From assembly GCA_910587255.1 (NCBI GenBank), contig CAJUKT010000121.1, positions 58,133 to 122,132 on the forward strand: a DNA stretch of 64,000 bases, given 5' to 3'. Numbering within the stretch: the stretch's first letter is position 1; every line of letters starts with the position of its first letter. The notes under the pieces were generated by a model, which was not told the origin of the DNA, searched no databases, and saw only the letters and a program-made list of their open reading frames with translations. Below, piece after piece: positions 49,204 through 57,651 of the stretch. Both the position numbers and the translations under genes were made by a program. Origin of the DNA: an uncultured Oscillospiraceae bacterium (GTDB lineage Bacteria; Bacillota; Clostridia; Oscillospirales; Oscillospiraceae).

Positions 49204-49776
49204 TCATGTCTGTCCGCTTTCCCTGCGCAGCACGCCAGCCAGCAGCCACAAAGCCGTAAGCAGCAAAGTCGCATTGCCATAATGGACGGCGGCCATGATC
49301 CCCACACCGGCCAGCACCCCCACCAGGCAGCCGGACATGGCAGTCATGAGCCGCTCCGCCCAATCTGTGTCCAGCCGAACCGCCAGCCAGCCGTATACCA
49401 CCCTTCCCCCGTCCAGGGGCGGGATGGGCAGCAGATTGAAGCCCCCGATGGTCAGACTCACCACCCCTGCCAGTTCCCATCCCAGGCTCAGCATCAGCAT
49501 GCCAAACAGCAGGTTCACCCCCGGGCCGGCCAAAGCCACCATGCTGTCCGGCCCATAGGCCAGCGGCGCGTCATAGTCAATACGCAGCTCCGCTCCCACC
49601 ACCGTCAAAGACAACTTCCGCACATGCCCTCCCCATACTGCGGCGGCAGCAATATGCCCCAGCTCATGGAGGCCGCAGGCCAGCACCCCCCAAGGCAGCA
49701 GCCCGACCCCCTCGTCCAGCCAGAACAATGCCCCTATCAGCAGCAGAAAACCGGGGCTCACCTCTATCCGGGGCAT
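49204..49776 (-). CDS. spoIVFB: SpoIVFB-like intramembrane metalloprotease
   Basis: A 190-residue site-2-protease-family enzyme. Zinc ligands are in CGLHELGHIAAA (HExxH) and NLLPIPPLDGG (Asp). Four to six membrane segments are visible. In Bacillus, SpoIVFB activates pro-sigma-K in the forespore-engulfing mother cell. Start MPRIEVS 49776 immediately follows the stop of the upstream M23 gene (SpoIVFA-like), which in sporulators regulates SpoIVFB. This is therefore an inferred SpoIVFA-SpoIVFB pair. Confidence 0.85.
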   Translation of the reverse strand: MPRIEVSPGFLLLIGALFWLDEGVGLLPWGVLACGLHELGHIAAAAVWGGHVRKLSLTVVGAELRIDYDAPLAYGPDSMVALAGPGVNLLFGMLMLSLGWELAGVVSLTIGGFNLLPIPPLDGGRVVYGWLAVRLDTDWAERLMTAMSGCLVGVLAGVGIMAAVHYGNATLLLTALWLLAGVLRRESGQT

Positions 49777-49777
49777 C

Positions 49778-50758
49778 TCACGGCAGCTCCACATAATACG
49801 CCGGGTCTAACCGAATATTATCTTTCTCAATAGTCAAATGAAGGTGCGAACCGATGGCGTTCCCAGTGTGCCCCACCAACGCCACAGTCTGGCCGCAGGC
49901 CACCTCGTCCCCTTTATGCACCAGCAGCTTGCTGCAATGGGCATAGAAGCTGCTCACATTGTTTTCGTGGCGGATCTTCAGATAATTTCCGAATTCATCG
50001 CTTTTTCCGATATATTCCACCACGCCGGAGGCAAATGCGCCGATTTCATCTCCTTCCTCTGCTCCAATGTCCAGGGCCAGATGGAACTCATTCTTGCCGT
50101 TAATGGGGCTCTCCCGATAGCCAAAGCCGGACGTAACCGCTCCCATCACCGGCACAGCCGTCTCGTTCAACCCAAGCTCATAAAACTCCATGCTCACATT
50201 TCGCGGCAGCTTAATCCCGTCTTCTGTGTACTCCTGTGCCACCGCCGTCTCCAAGACAGACTGGGAGGGCTCGGGAGAAACGCTCTGCACTGGCCCGTCC
50301 TCTTTTTCTGCGAGTCCGCTCCTTGCCAGAATGCCATGGCTGCTCAGATAGCTCAACCCGCCTCCCGGCGCCTCACTCAACAGGCCTGTGGGGTATTCCG
50401 GGCCATCGTCCACAGGCGGGGGCGGCGGTTCCAGCTCCACCTCTCCCCCCAGCAGCGTAAAGCAGAGGGTCTCCAGGGCGCTGTGCACCGGCTCACCCTG
50501 GGAGAGGGATGATCCGAAACGTTGGAAGGCGGCTCTGAAGTCCACATTAGCCGAAGCCGCATCTCGCCATGCATCCAGCTGGGCAGGAAACACCCCCCGG
50601 CCAAAGTAGACCAGCAGAAACAGCCCCAGGCTGACAGCCAGCTGGAGCAGCCTCATCCGCTCCCGATCCACATCGCTGCCCTGAGGCTGCCGCCTTGCCC
50701 TCTGGGCTGATCTCCGTCCGCCCCCCGCCGTTCTAGGCCGTCCTGTTCTGCCGCCCAT
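49778..50758 (-). CDS. spoIVFA: SpoIVFA-like M23-domain protein
   Basis: A 326-residue protein with an Arg-rich N-terminus (RTGRPRTAGGGRRSAQRARRQ), a membrane segment (LLQLAVSLGLFLLVYFG), a Pro/Glu-rich linker and a C-terminal M23/LytM domain (FHLALDIGAEEGDEI, FYAHCSKLLVHKGDEV, GNAIGSHLHLTIEKD). It precedes spoIVFB with 1 bp between, as SpoIVFA precedes SpoIVFB in Bacillus. SpoIVFA inhibits and anchors SpoIVFB; whether the M23 domain here is catalytic is not clear, since the first zinc His appears retained. Confidence 0.75.
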   Translation of the reverse strand: MGGRTGRPRTAGGGRRSAQRARRQPQGSDVDRERMRLLQLAVSLGLFLLVYFGRGVFPAQLDAWRDAASANVDFRAAFQRFGSSLSQGEPVHSALETLCFTLLGGEVELEPPPPPVDDGPEYPTGLLSEAPGGGLSYLSSHGILARSGLAEKEDGPVQSVSPEPSQSVLETAVAQEYTEDGIKLPRNVSMEFYELGLNETAVPVMGAVTSGFGYRESPINGKNEFHLALDIGAEEGDEIGAFASGVVEYIGKSDEFGNYLKIRHENNVSSFYAHCSKLLVHKGDEVACGQTVALVGHTGNAIGSHLHLTIEKDNIRLDPAYYVELP

Positions 50759-50976
50759 AGCATTTCCCTCCTTGTCCACACAGCCTGCACTACTGTATGT
50801 CCCGGCCAGGGATTTTATGCAAACCATCCTGGGTTTTTGCACAAAGGAACAGCTGGTCTTAAGTGAAGTCCATTTATTTGACATCAACTCCAAGCAGCCC
50901 CGCCGCTCCTGGCGGCGGTTGCGCAAATATATAGATAAATCAATAGAAATCGGCATTTATATGCCTTAATTAAATA

Positions 50977-51019
50977 AAATGGAGGTATTGCGCCGCAAGT
51001 TGGCGCAACACCTCCATTT
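50977..51019. terminator. Large hairpin downstream of the GtrII-like gene
   Basis: AAATGGAGGTATTGCGCC and GGCGCAACACCTCCATTT form a long stem with a 7-base loop GCAAGTT. On the minus strand it ends the 51038-52606 gene; T-rich sequence follows. Confidence 0.7.
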
Positions 51020-51037
51020 GCTATTTATTGAGATAAC

Positions 51038-52606
51038 TTAATACACCATAAGATACATCGTGCTGCCTTCAAATCGAATCTGATTTTCAGGCTCAAATGA
51101 ATCCCAGTTTTCACCTTGAAAATTAACTGCCCAAATTTCATCCGGCATTAACGCTGAACGAAATCTGCGTCCGGCATAGTAACTGATGCAATCGGGCAGG
51201 CTCCAGCTTCTGCCGCCTGCTCTCACGTTCATGTCCATGAACGTATACTTAATTGTTGGATGTGTCCAAGTGTAGTTGCCGTCTGAGCGCCAGCTAATCG
51301 TATCTACCGTTTGCCCACTATCCTCCTCATAGGCTTGGATGTATTCAACGATTGTCTCGGCCTCCAACCGATCCAGCCGGTTCAGTTCAATTTGATCCAG
51401 CGCAATACCCTGTATTGATGCTACATTTGCTCCGATTAGGATCACCATGACAGCCAGCATGCCATGAGATATACCCTTTCCTTCACGCGAATAATTATAG
51501 CTCGTAATAATGGCCATAAAAGAAAATACAGCAAAAAACGAAAAGATGGATCGGGGCGGAATCCAAACATTTCTAGATAAAAAATGGGGTGCAAATACCA
51601 TGAGAAGATCAAAAATCAACACTGCTAATGTGGTAATAACCGATGGCAGCGGATAGGGTTTTCTACTGTTCTTATCAAAAGAATCAGCCATTACAAAAAG
51701 CAGCACAGGTCCCGATATTATAAAGATGACTTTTAGTATACCTGTCAGGTAGGTAGGATATCCCCAAGGATAGTAGAATTTGAACTGTGAAACCATTTGC
51801 TGAAGGCTGTCCAGAATATCTGCCAAGTTAAGTGATGGGGACCGATTTGAGTCGAAGCCTACGGAACTTAAAATATTCAGAGTGAGCACATTGACAATAC
51901 TTGCTCCGCCACCGACGGCCAAGAGACAAAAAAACTCCTGTAATAACGGCACAGCGCTGCGTTTACCCGATTGCGGCCATAAAACATCGTGTTTTATCAA
52001 AACCAAGACAGAACTTAGGATTATAAACATTCCTATCGATGCCTGATAAAAGCTGAGTGAGCAGCACAGACAGATCAGCGAAAGAAGGACACCAACGATT
52101 TTGTTCTGGTAAAAAAACAAGCATACCGCCAGCGTCATGAAAAAAATATTAAATGTGTACATTAGCACAACATCGGAGAAGAAAAAAAGCTCTGCAAAAT
52201 AAATATTGGCATAAATCAGCACAATGGCAAATTCCACAAACATAAGCGTCAGCCAATTCATGTATGGAAAATATGCTTTCAATTGATACAGAAATACCGC
52301 GGCAGACCACGCAATCGTCAGACAGAATACAGCAGTAAAAACCGGCGACATTGCAACACTGTTAATGCCCAGTGCCAGCAAGACCTTATATAGCAAGAAT
52401 GTGCCGATACGGCCTAACTCCAAAAAACCGCTCAATCCATCACTACTATAAAAATAGACGGAATAAGCATCCGTAGAAAATCTTGGAATCAACATAATTC
52501 CATAGATAGCGAAAAACAAAAAGGTTTGCAATAAAAATATTTTCCAAAAGCTAAGTTTATCCAGTTCAACTCGGCGCTTCACGCAGTTCTGCAAATTCTT
52601 TATCAT
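51038..52606 (-). CDS. GtrII-like multi-span membrane glycosyltransferase
   Basis: A 522-residue protein with about 10-11 hydrophobic segments. Near the start it has RFSTDAYSVYFYSSDG and LGRIGTFLLYKVL, the S/T-D-x-Y and GR pattern seen in GtrII-type glucosyltransferase-domain proteins, which modify cell-surface polymers. The C-terminal 120 residues are soluble and Trp-rich, probably outside the membrane. The gene is clearly more AT-rich than its neighbours. A role in decoration of cell-wall polymers is a tentative inference. Confidence 0.55.
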   Translation of the reverse strand: MIKNLQNCVKRRVELDKLSFWKIFLLQTFLFFAIYGIMLIPRFSTDAYSVYFYSSDGLSGFLELGRIGTFLLYKVLLALGINSVAMSPVFTAVFCLTIAWSAAVFLYQLKAYFPYMNWLTLMFVEFAIVLIYANIYFAELFFFSDVVLMYTFNIFFMTLAVCLFFYQNKIVGVLLSLICLCCSLSFYQASIGMFIILSSVLVLIKHDVLWPQSGKRSAVPLLQEFFCLLAVGGGASIVNVLTLNILSSVGFDSNRSPSLNLADILDSLQQMVSQFKFYYPWGYPTYLTGILKVIFIISGPVLLFVMADSFDKNSRKPYPLPSVITTLAVLIFDLLMVFAPHFLSRNVWIPPRSIFSFFAVFSFMAIITSYNYSREGKGISHGMLAVMVILIGANVASIQGIALDQIELNRLDRLEAETIVEYIQAYEEDSGQTVDTISWRSDGNYTWTHPTIKYTFMDMNVRAGGRSWSLPDCISYYAGRRFRSALMPDEIWAVNFQGENWDSFEPENQIRFEGSTMYLMVY

Positions 52607-52723
52607 TATGAATATCCTCCTCCAGGTAAAGCGACGGACAAATTCTCTATTCTCGTCCAGCGGTACTCGTCTACCGTATGGAAAACAAAGGAAAAAGGAA
52701 CAGCTGGTATTTCGTATAAAGCG

Positions 52724-53434
52724 TTAGGGGCTGGAGAAGCCAAAAGGATTTTTCAAGCAGTTCTCTCCAAAGGTTTTGACTGCCATCCGATACATGGCCT
52801 TGGCATGAATGCGGTCATGCCACAAAAACCGCCGAAGAACTTTTCGGACTGACCACAGCTCGTCATAGCTGCCCGTCACAGCCGGGGCGCTCAAAAATCC
52901 GGGCACGTTCTCCAGCAGCGCAAAGCCCCTCTGCCGGCAATGAATAATCGTCCCCTCGTTGTCTGCGTCCACGCCGATCTCTCCGAAATAATAGGAGTTG
53001 ACATTTTTCGTGTGTTGGTACATCTCCTGGGCCGTTCTGGGCACAGCGCCGTAAAATGTGTTCCGCTGCGGCAGACAGCTCGCATCCTTATCCGGCACAG
53101 AGCAGTACAGGGCATAAAAGTCCTCTGCGGACTTCAGCGCCAGCAGCTTCAGCTGCTGATACTCTTCCTTTGTCAGCAGCATCCGCTCCGTCTCAAAAAT
53201 GATGTCCGAATCGGCGTCGGCAATCTGAAGCCCGCTGGCCTTTTCTTGAACAATCTCAATTTCAAAGGTATCGGGACACTTCTCACCGCTCCAACGCATG
53301 TAAGACGTGAGTTCTTCCGGCATTTTTTCCACTGCCAGCGCTCTGCCCGCCCCTCGTGTATAAGCCCCCGGAAAGTCCAGCGCATACAGCAGGGTATCGT
53401 CCCCATTATGCTCCCAAGCGCATCGGATTCTCAT
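52724..53434 (-). CDS. DinB-like protein
   Basis: A 236-residue protein started at ATG 53434, with GAAAGGAGTTGG upstream. The N-terminal about 90 residues are strand-rich (MRIRCAWEHNGDDTLLYALDF). The C-terminal part has a four-helix-like pattern ending in WHDRIHAKAMYRMAVKTFG, whose His residues sit where DinB-type proteins bind metal. DinB proteins include metal-dependent thiol transferases. The family call is moderate; the function is unknown. Confidence 0.55.
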   Translation of the reverse strand: MRIRCAWEHNGDDTLLYALDFPGAYTRGAGRALAVEKMPEELTSYMRWSGEKCPDTFEIEIVQEKASGLQIADADSDIIFETERMLLTKEEYQQLKLLALKSAEDFYALYCSVPDKDASCLPQRNTFYGAVPRTAQEMYQHTKNVNSYYFGEIGVDADNEGTIIHCRQRGFALLENVPGFLSAPAVTGSYDELWSVRKVLRRFLWHDRIHAKAMYRMAVKTFGENCLKNPFGFSSP

Positions 53435-53464
53435 TGTTCCAACTCCTTTCAACAGCCGCCCCGT

Positions 53465-53631
53465 CTAGGGCTCGTTTGAAAATTGCCAACATACCCAAAC
53501 GGCGAGTCTTTTTCCGCCATATGTCGTTGATTTGACTTGAAATACACAAAGTATTTCTGCGTCAAATTGCCTTGTCTGGCGAAAAAATCCCTTGCCGCTG
53601 GGCACATCGTCAATTTTCAAACAGCGCCTAG
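53465..53631. mobile_element. Palindromic MITE-like element
   Basis: A 167-bp sequence bounded by inverted repeats CTAGGGCTCGTTTGAAAATTG (plus strand) and CAATTTTCAAACAGCGCCTAG. The interior is a near-symmetrical long hairpin: TTTGAC/GTCAAA, GAAATAC/GTATTTC around ACAAA in the exact centre, and GGCGAGTCTTTTTCCGCCA against TGGCGAAAAAATCCCTTGCC. It codes for no protein. CTAG at each end may be a target duplication. The TAG of the right-hand CTAG is the stop codon of the adjoining methyltransferase. Confidence 0.75.
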
Positions 53632-54425
53632 TTCTCTCCCACAAACAGCAGATGGTTTGTCATACCCAAAAGCTCCGGCTTTTCGCAGATATAAAAATGA
53701 TATCTCAGATATTGCCGGTAACTCTCATCATCCATGGCGTTGATCTGCTCTTCCATCAATTCGCTTACGCCGTCTGCCGCAATCTCGTGGAGCACACGCA
53801 CGCCTGCCTCCCTCAGCATCCGGCGGCACTCGTCTACTGTGTGGAACACAAAAGGAAAATCATACAGCTCAAACGTCTCTTTATCATAGTCTCCGACTAG
53901 AAAATAGTCCGGGCGGTAGGAAAACTCCGTCAAAATTATAAAATCATGGGAAATAAACGCAAAGAATATTTTCCCTCCGGGCCTGCATACCCGCTTCGCC
54001 TCCGCAATGCACCGCTGCTTATCCTCCTCCTTGTGCAGGTGGTACAGCGGGCCAAACAGCAAAACCACATCAAAGCTGCCGTCCTCATATCGGCTCAAAT
54101 CCATGGCGTTTCCCTGGGCCAGATTGATGCTGTCCTCCGCCGTGAGCTTTGCGCGAAAGGCCTTAAGGTTATTTTCTGCCAACTCCAGTGCACACACCTC
54201 ATACCCCTTTCGCGCAAAATATAGGCTGTACTCCCCTGCTCCGGCTCCCACATCCAAAATCTTGTCTCCAGGCTTTAAGTAACGCTCAATGTATCGGGTC
54301 GTTGTCAAAAATTCCACACGCGCGGCCTTGGATCTGTTCAGGCGGCTGTCCTCATTGAACACTTCGTAGATCTTCTGAACCTGTTCCGCCTCGTTCTCAA
54401 TTTTCTGGATATCACGGAACTCCAT
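53628..54425 (-). CDS. Class I SAM-dependent methyltransferase
   Basis: A 265-residue methyltransferase with motif I ILDVGAGAGEYSLYF, motif II CALELAENN, motif DVVLLFGPLYHL and motif post-III GGKIFFAFI. Substrate unknown. The stop codon lies within the terminal CTAG of the palindromic element, so the last residues before it (LLFVGEN) may reflect the original end or a modified C-terminus. It is preceded by tRNA-Gly on the same strand. Confidence 0.85.
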   Translation of the reverse strand: MEFRDIQKIENEAEQVQKIYEVFNEDSRLNRSKAARVEFLTTTRYIERYLKPGDKILDVGAGAGEYSLYFARKGYEVCALELAENNLKAFRAKLTAEDSINLAQGNAMDLSRYEDGSFDVVLLFGPLYHLHKEEDKQRCIAEAKRVCRPGGKIFFAFISHDFIILTEFSYRPDYFLVGDYDKETFELYDFPFVFHTVDECRRMLREAGVRVLHEIAADGVSELMEEQINAMDDESYRQYLRYHFYICEKPELLGMTNHLLFVGEN

Positions 54426-54453
54426 TCCATCCCCTCCTAAGTTTATAAAATAA

Positions 54454-54498
54454 AGCCGGGCAGCTATCTTGATACTTCCGTATCAAAACAGATGCCCA
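54454..54498 (-). terminator. Terminator of tRNA-Gly
   Basis: GGGCA/TGCCC outer arms with an inner stem TTGATAC/GTATCAA; on the minus strand it is followed by GGCTTTATTTT. Confidence 0.7.
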
Positions 54499-54504
54499 GC
54501 CTGC

Positions 54505-54578
54505 TGGAGCGGGTGAGGGGAATCGAACCCCCGTGTTCAGCTTGGGAAGCTGACATTCTGCCATTGAACTACACCCGC
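54505..54578 (-). tRNA. tRNA-Gly (CCC)
   Basis: A 74-nt cloverleaf with encoded CCA. The acceptor GCGGGTG pairs at its 3' end; the T arm is GGGGGTTCGATTCCCC; the anticodon stem TCAGC/GCTGA encloses TTCCCAA, which gives anticodon CCC. Confidence 0.9.
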
Positions 54579-54676
54579 ATCTGCTTTTGCATTATAGCAG
54601 ACAGCGGCTAAAAATGCAAGCTTTTTTTTAGCTGGACTTGCAAAAACTGGGATTTCAAATTTTTCACAAAAACCCC

Positions 54677-54705
54677 TTTACAAGCTGAATATTTATTGCT
54701 ATAAT
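54677..54705 (+). promoter_or_regulatory. Strong promoter of the 27-aa peptide gene
   Basis: TTTACA (54677-54682), 17 bp, TATAAT (54700-54705). The peptide start is 31 bp downstream. Confidence 0.85.
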
Positions 54706-54736
54706 ACACAACAAGAAAACCAAGGAGGTGATGACA

Positions 54737-54820
54737 ATGAAGGTCCTCTTTCAGAATGCGCCCGTTGATATCGACGAGTTGATCTTCGCCGGAGAGACTA
54801 CCGTTCCCAGCGACCGCTGA
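54737..54820 (+). CDS. 27-residue peptide gene with dedicated promoter and terminator
   Basis: Encodes MKVLFQNAPVDIDELIFAGETTVPSDR. AAGGAGGTGATGACA precedes ATG 54737, giving near-ideal spacing from GGAGG; ATG 54731 would be too close. A consensus promoter lies just upstream and a stem-loop with T-run follows the stop. The sequence has no Cys and no membrane span; it is hydrophobic at the N-terminus and acidic in the middle. No family is recognised. The clean transcription unit suggests a real expressed small peptide of unknown role. Confidence 0.6.
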   Translation: MKVLFQNAPVDIDELIFAGETTVPSDR

Positions 54821-54851
54821 ATGTACGGAATTTCAAAGGTTATAAGATTTA

Positions 54852-54878
54852 ACTCGTCCTTATGAGGGACGATTTTTA
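54852..54878 (+). terminator. Terminator of the small peptide gene
   Basis: TCGTCC, 6-base loop TTATGA, GGGACGA then TTTTT; weakly extended by flanking bases. Confidence 0.7.
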
Positions 54879-54942
54879 TTTTGCCTGAAAAAGAGGGGCG
54901 CCGCAGAAAAGCGGCGCCCCTCTCTCTATGATTATGTGCCGT

Positions 54943-55665
54943 TTACCTGCTGTTCCTGCCCCGCCCCAAAAAGCGCAGCATATAAAGAAACAGGTTGATG
55001 AAATCCAAGTACAACTGAAGCGCGGAGTAGATGGACGCCTTTTGCAGCAGCACCGCATCGCCGTAGAAATACTCATAGTTTGCCTTGATTTTCTGCACAT
55101 CATAAGCGGTGAAGCAAAGGAACACCACAATACCCACCATGCAGATGATCCGCTCCATGGAGCTTAAATTGAGGAACATGGTCAAAAGTCCTGCAACAAG
55201 CAGAAAAATCAGCCCGCCAATGAGAAGGGGACGCAGCTTGGACAGGTCTGTTTTGGTGAACCGCCCATAGAGGGAAAAAGCACCGAAAAACAGGGCGGTC
55301 AGGCCAAAAATCACCACCAGATTAGCCACATCATAGATCACAAAATACGCGGAAAACACAAGGCCGTTGAGGATAGAGTAAACCGCAAACAGCACACGGG
55401 TAACGCCCACCGGCCTCTTCAGAATACCGGCCGACAAAACAAGCACCACGACCAACTCGGCGATGAGCAGCACCATGGGAATATAGGGGTTTACAAAGAG
55501 GTAAACCACTGCCCCGGTCATGGCCAAAACCGCCGCCAGCAGGAAGGTAATCATCAACCCCACAAACATCCAGCCAAAGGTACGCGCCACATACTGGTTC
55601 AGCGTCAATCCCGCCTGAGCATAGCTGCTGTCAAAATCATATTGGTTTATATTGCGTTCTTCCAT
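54943..55665 (-). CDS. Bax inhibitor-1/YccA family membrane protein
   Basis: A 240-residue protein with seven hydrophobic segments, in the order of TMBIM-family proteins. Signatures include LNQYVARTFGWMFVGLMIT at the N-terminus and AYDVQKIK near the C-terminus, followed by SALQLYLDFINLFLYMLRFLG, which ends most family members. Calcium leak or protease regulation has been reported for some relatives. ATG 55665 has GGAGAGTTGACC. It overlaps nothing and follows hisE by 2 bp, so it is probably read with the his genes. Confidence 0.85.
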   Translation of the reverse strand: MEERNINQYDFDSSYAQAGLTLNQYVARTFGWMFVGLMITFLLAAVLAMTGAVVYLFVNPYIPMVLLIAELVVVLVLSAGILKRPVGVTRVLFAVYSILNGLVFSAYFVIYDVANLVVIFGLTALFFGAFSLYGRFTKTDLSKLRPLLIGGLIFLLVAGLLTMFLNLSSMERIICMVGIVVFLCFTAYDVQKIKANYEYFYGDAVLLQKASIYSALQLYLDFINLFLYMLRFLGRGRNSR

Positions 55666-55667
55666 GG

Positions 55668-55994
55668 TCAACTCTCCTTATCCACCTGTTTCATCTGCTT
55701 CAGGTTCCCGATTTTCTGCGCCCGGCGGTCCAACTCAGCCAGCACGCTGGCTAAAGGGATATTCTTTTCCGCCAGCATCACCAGCAGGTGATAAATGAGG
55801 TCGGACACTTCCCCCACCGTGTCGGCAGATATGTCGTTTTTTGCCGCGATGATGGTCTCGGCGCACTCTTCCCCCACCTTCTTCAGAATCTTGTCCAGTC
55901 CCTTGTCGAACAGGTAGCAGGTATAAGATCCTTCCTGCGGATGGGCTTTGCGGTCCAAAACCACCTGGTACAATGCCTCCAGCGTGCTGTCCAT
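55668..55994 (-). CDS. hisE: Phosphoribosyl-ATP pyrophosphatase
   Basis: A 108-residue HisE (second step of histidine synthesis). Metal-binding acidic pattern KKVGEECAETIIAAKN and GEVSDLIYHLLVMLAEKNI is typical. ATG 55994 has GCAGGAGGGATATGCT upstream. It is separate from hisI rather than fused to it, and ends the recognised his set. Confidence 0.92.
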   Translation of the reverse strand: MDSTLEALYQVVLDRKAHPQEGSYTCYLFDKGLDKILKKVGEECAETIIAAKNDISADTVGEVSDLIYHLLVMLAEKNIPLASVLAELDRRAQKIGNLKQMKQVDKES

Positions 55995-56019
55995 AGCATA
56001 TCCCTCCTGCGCGTTTTCA

Positions 56020-56340
56020 TTATAACTCAATTTGGTTAAAAAAGCAACTCCTTGCTCCTGTGTGGCAGACCGGGCCCTCCGGCACACATAAATATAGCAG
56101 CGTATCGGTGTCGCAGTCGGTGAAAATCCTCTGCACATGCAGAAAATTCCCGCTAGTCGCCCCCTTATTCCACAGCTCTCCCCGGCTGCGGCTCCAAAAC
56201 CAGGCTGTTTTGGTTTTCAGCGTCAGCTCCACCGCCTCCCGGTTGGTAAACCCCAGCATGAGCACCTCCCGGCTGTCCGAATCCTGAACAACCACCGGGA
56301 TCAGCTCCGATTTTTGAAACAGCAAATTGAGGTCAAACAC
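56020..56340 (-). CDS. hisI: Phosphoribosyl-AMP cyclohydrolase
   Basis: A 106-residue HisI. Zinc and magnesium ligands include WNKGATSGNF, DCDTDTLLYL (Cys and Asp) and GPVCHTGARSCFF (Cys, His, Cys). It follows hisF on the same strand and precedes hisE. The length is the usual short stand-alone form. Confidence 0.93.
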   Translation of the reverse strand: MFDLNLLFQKSELIPVVVQDSDSREVLMLGFTNREAVELTLKTKTAWFWSRSRGELWNKGATSGNFLHVQRIFTDCDTDTLLYLCVPEGPVCHTGARSCFFNQIEL

Positions 56341-56392
56341 CTGCTTATCCTCCCAACAACGCCCATATTTAAGAGCCTCTATCAGAAGCCTT

Positions 56393-57148
56393 TTACCTCA
56401 CCGGAATATTCCTACCCCGCAGAAACTCCTTTACCTGGGGCACTGTCAGCTCACCAAAGTGGAACAGGGATGCCGCCAGCGCCGCATCGCAGCCAGTCTC
56501 CTCGAATACCTGGGCGAAGTGCTCCAGATTTCCGCAGCCGCCGGAGGCAATCACGGGGATAGACACCGCTTCTGTAACCGCCCTTGTCATGGCAAGATCG
56601 AAACCCTGCTTGGTGCCGTCGGCATCCATAGAGGTGAGCAGGATCTCCCCCGCCCCCAGCTCCTGGCCCCGGCGGGCCCACTCCACCGCATCCATGCCGG
56701 TGGGCGTGCGTCCTCCGGCCACCACCACCTCATACCATCCCTCGGAACGCATCCGGGCGTCGATGGCTAGCACAACGCATTGAGAGCCAAACCGTTGGGC
56801 GGCACGGGCAATCAACGTATTATCCTTGACAGCAGCGGAGTTGACCGAGATCTTGTCCGCCCCTGCCCGCAGCAGCCGTTGAAAGTCTTCCAGCGTTCGG
56901 ATTCCGCCTCCCACCGTGAGGGGGACAAACACCTGGGCGGCGGTCTGCTCCACCACATCTGCCACGGTGTCCCTGGCGTCGCTGGTTGCGGTGATATCCA
57001 GGAACACGATCTCGTCCGCCCCCTGGTCCGAGTAGAACTTGGCCAGCTCCACCGGGCTGCCCGCATCCCGGATGTTCACGAAATTGACCCCCTTCACCAC
57101 CCGGCCGTCCCGGACATCCAGGCAGGGGATGATACGCTTAGCTAACAT
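56393..57148 (-). CDS. hisF: Imidazole glycerol phosphate synthase subunit HisF
   Basis: A 251-residue TIM barrel. Catalytic-type residues are in IPCLDVRDGRVVKGVNF and LTSMDADGTKQGFDLAMT; the phosphate-binding GGG is in GGGIRTLEDFQ. With HisH it forms the imidazole ring. Its start overlaps a P-loop gene stop by 7 bp. Confidence 0.95.
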   Translation of the reverse strand: MLAKRIIPCLDVRDGRVVKGVNFVNIRDAGSPVELAKFYSDQGADEIVFLDITATSDARDTVADVVEQTAAQVFVPLTVGGGIRTLEDFQRLLRAGADKISVNSAAVKDNTLIARAAQRFGSQCVVLAIDARMRSEGWYEVVVAGGRTPTGMDAVEWARRGQELGAGEILLTSMDADGTKQGFDLAMTRAVTEAVSIPVIASGGCGNLEHFAQVFEETGCDAALAASLFHFGELTVPQVKEFLRGRNIPVR

Positions 57149-57651
57149 GAAATCCCCTCCAAATACTGGTCAATCTCCCCTTGGCTTTTTAAAACTACCG
57201 TTTTTATCGGATATCTCTCCGCAACGCTCCGCAATTCCCCCCGTTTTTGGCGGGTACGCCCCTTCCACAGAATCCACCACATGAATTCCCGGTCCATCCT
57301 TTCTGGGCAGCCCTCTCCCATGTCGGCGCGGGCCGTACCCCGGTAATGAAAATAGCGTCTCCACGCCCTGGCAAAGCAAACTAGCCGGGACAGCGCAAGA
57401 ATAATAATTTTGTCCGCCTCCGCCAGCCGGCGTTCATATTCAAATTTGGTATAATTCCCGTCAATCACCCAGCCAGAATTCTCCATGAATTCGTGAACCA
57501 GCCGATGAGCCTCTCCCCGATCACGCTCCTGCCAACCCGGCGCCCAATGAACCCGGTCCATATGTAATACTGGGACGCTGTACCGTTCTCCTAATGCACG
57601 CGCCAGGGTAGACTTTCCTGCCCCGCTGTAGCCGATCACTGCAATTCTCAC
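57142..57651 (-). CDS. P-loop nucleotide-binding protein (FlaR-like)
   Basis: A 169-residue P-loop protein with Walker A GYSGAGKSTLARAL at residues 7-20, then VLHMDRVHWAPGW and DGNYTK segments. This matches proteins annotated as DNA topology modulation protein or adenylate-kinase-like FlaR. The true function is not established. It overlaps hisF by 7 bp and hisA by 4 bp, so it is embedded in the his operon, but nothing ties it to histidine. Confidence 0.75.
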   Translation of the reverse strand: MRIAVIGYSGAGKSTLARALGERYSVPVLHMDRVHWAPGWQERDRGEAHRLVHEFMENSGWVIDGNYTKFEYERRLAEADKIIILALSRLVCFARAWRRYFHYRGTARADMGEGCPERMDREFMWWILWKGRTRQKRGELRSVAERYPIKTVVLKSQGEIDQYLEGISC

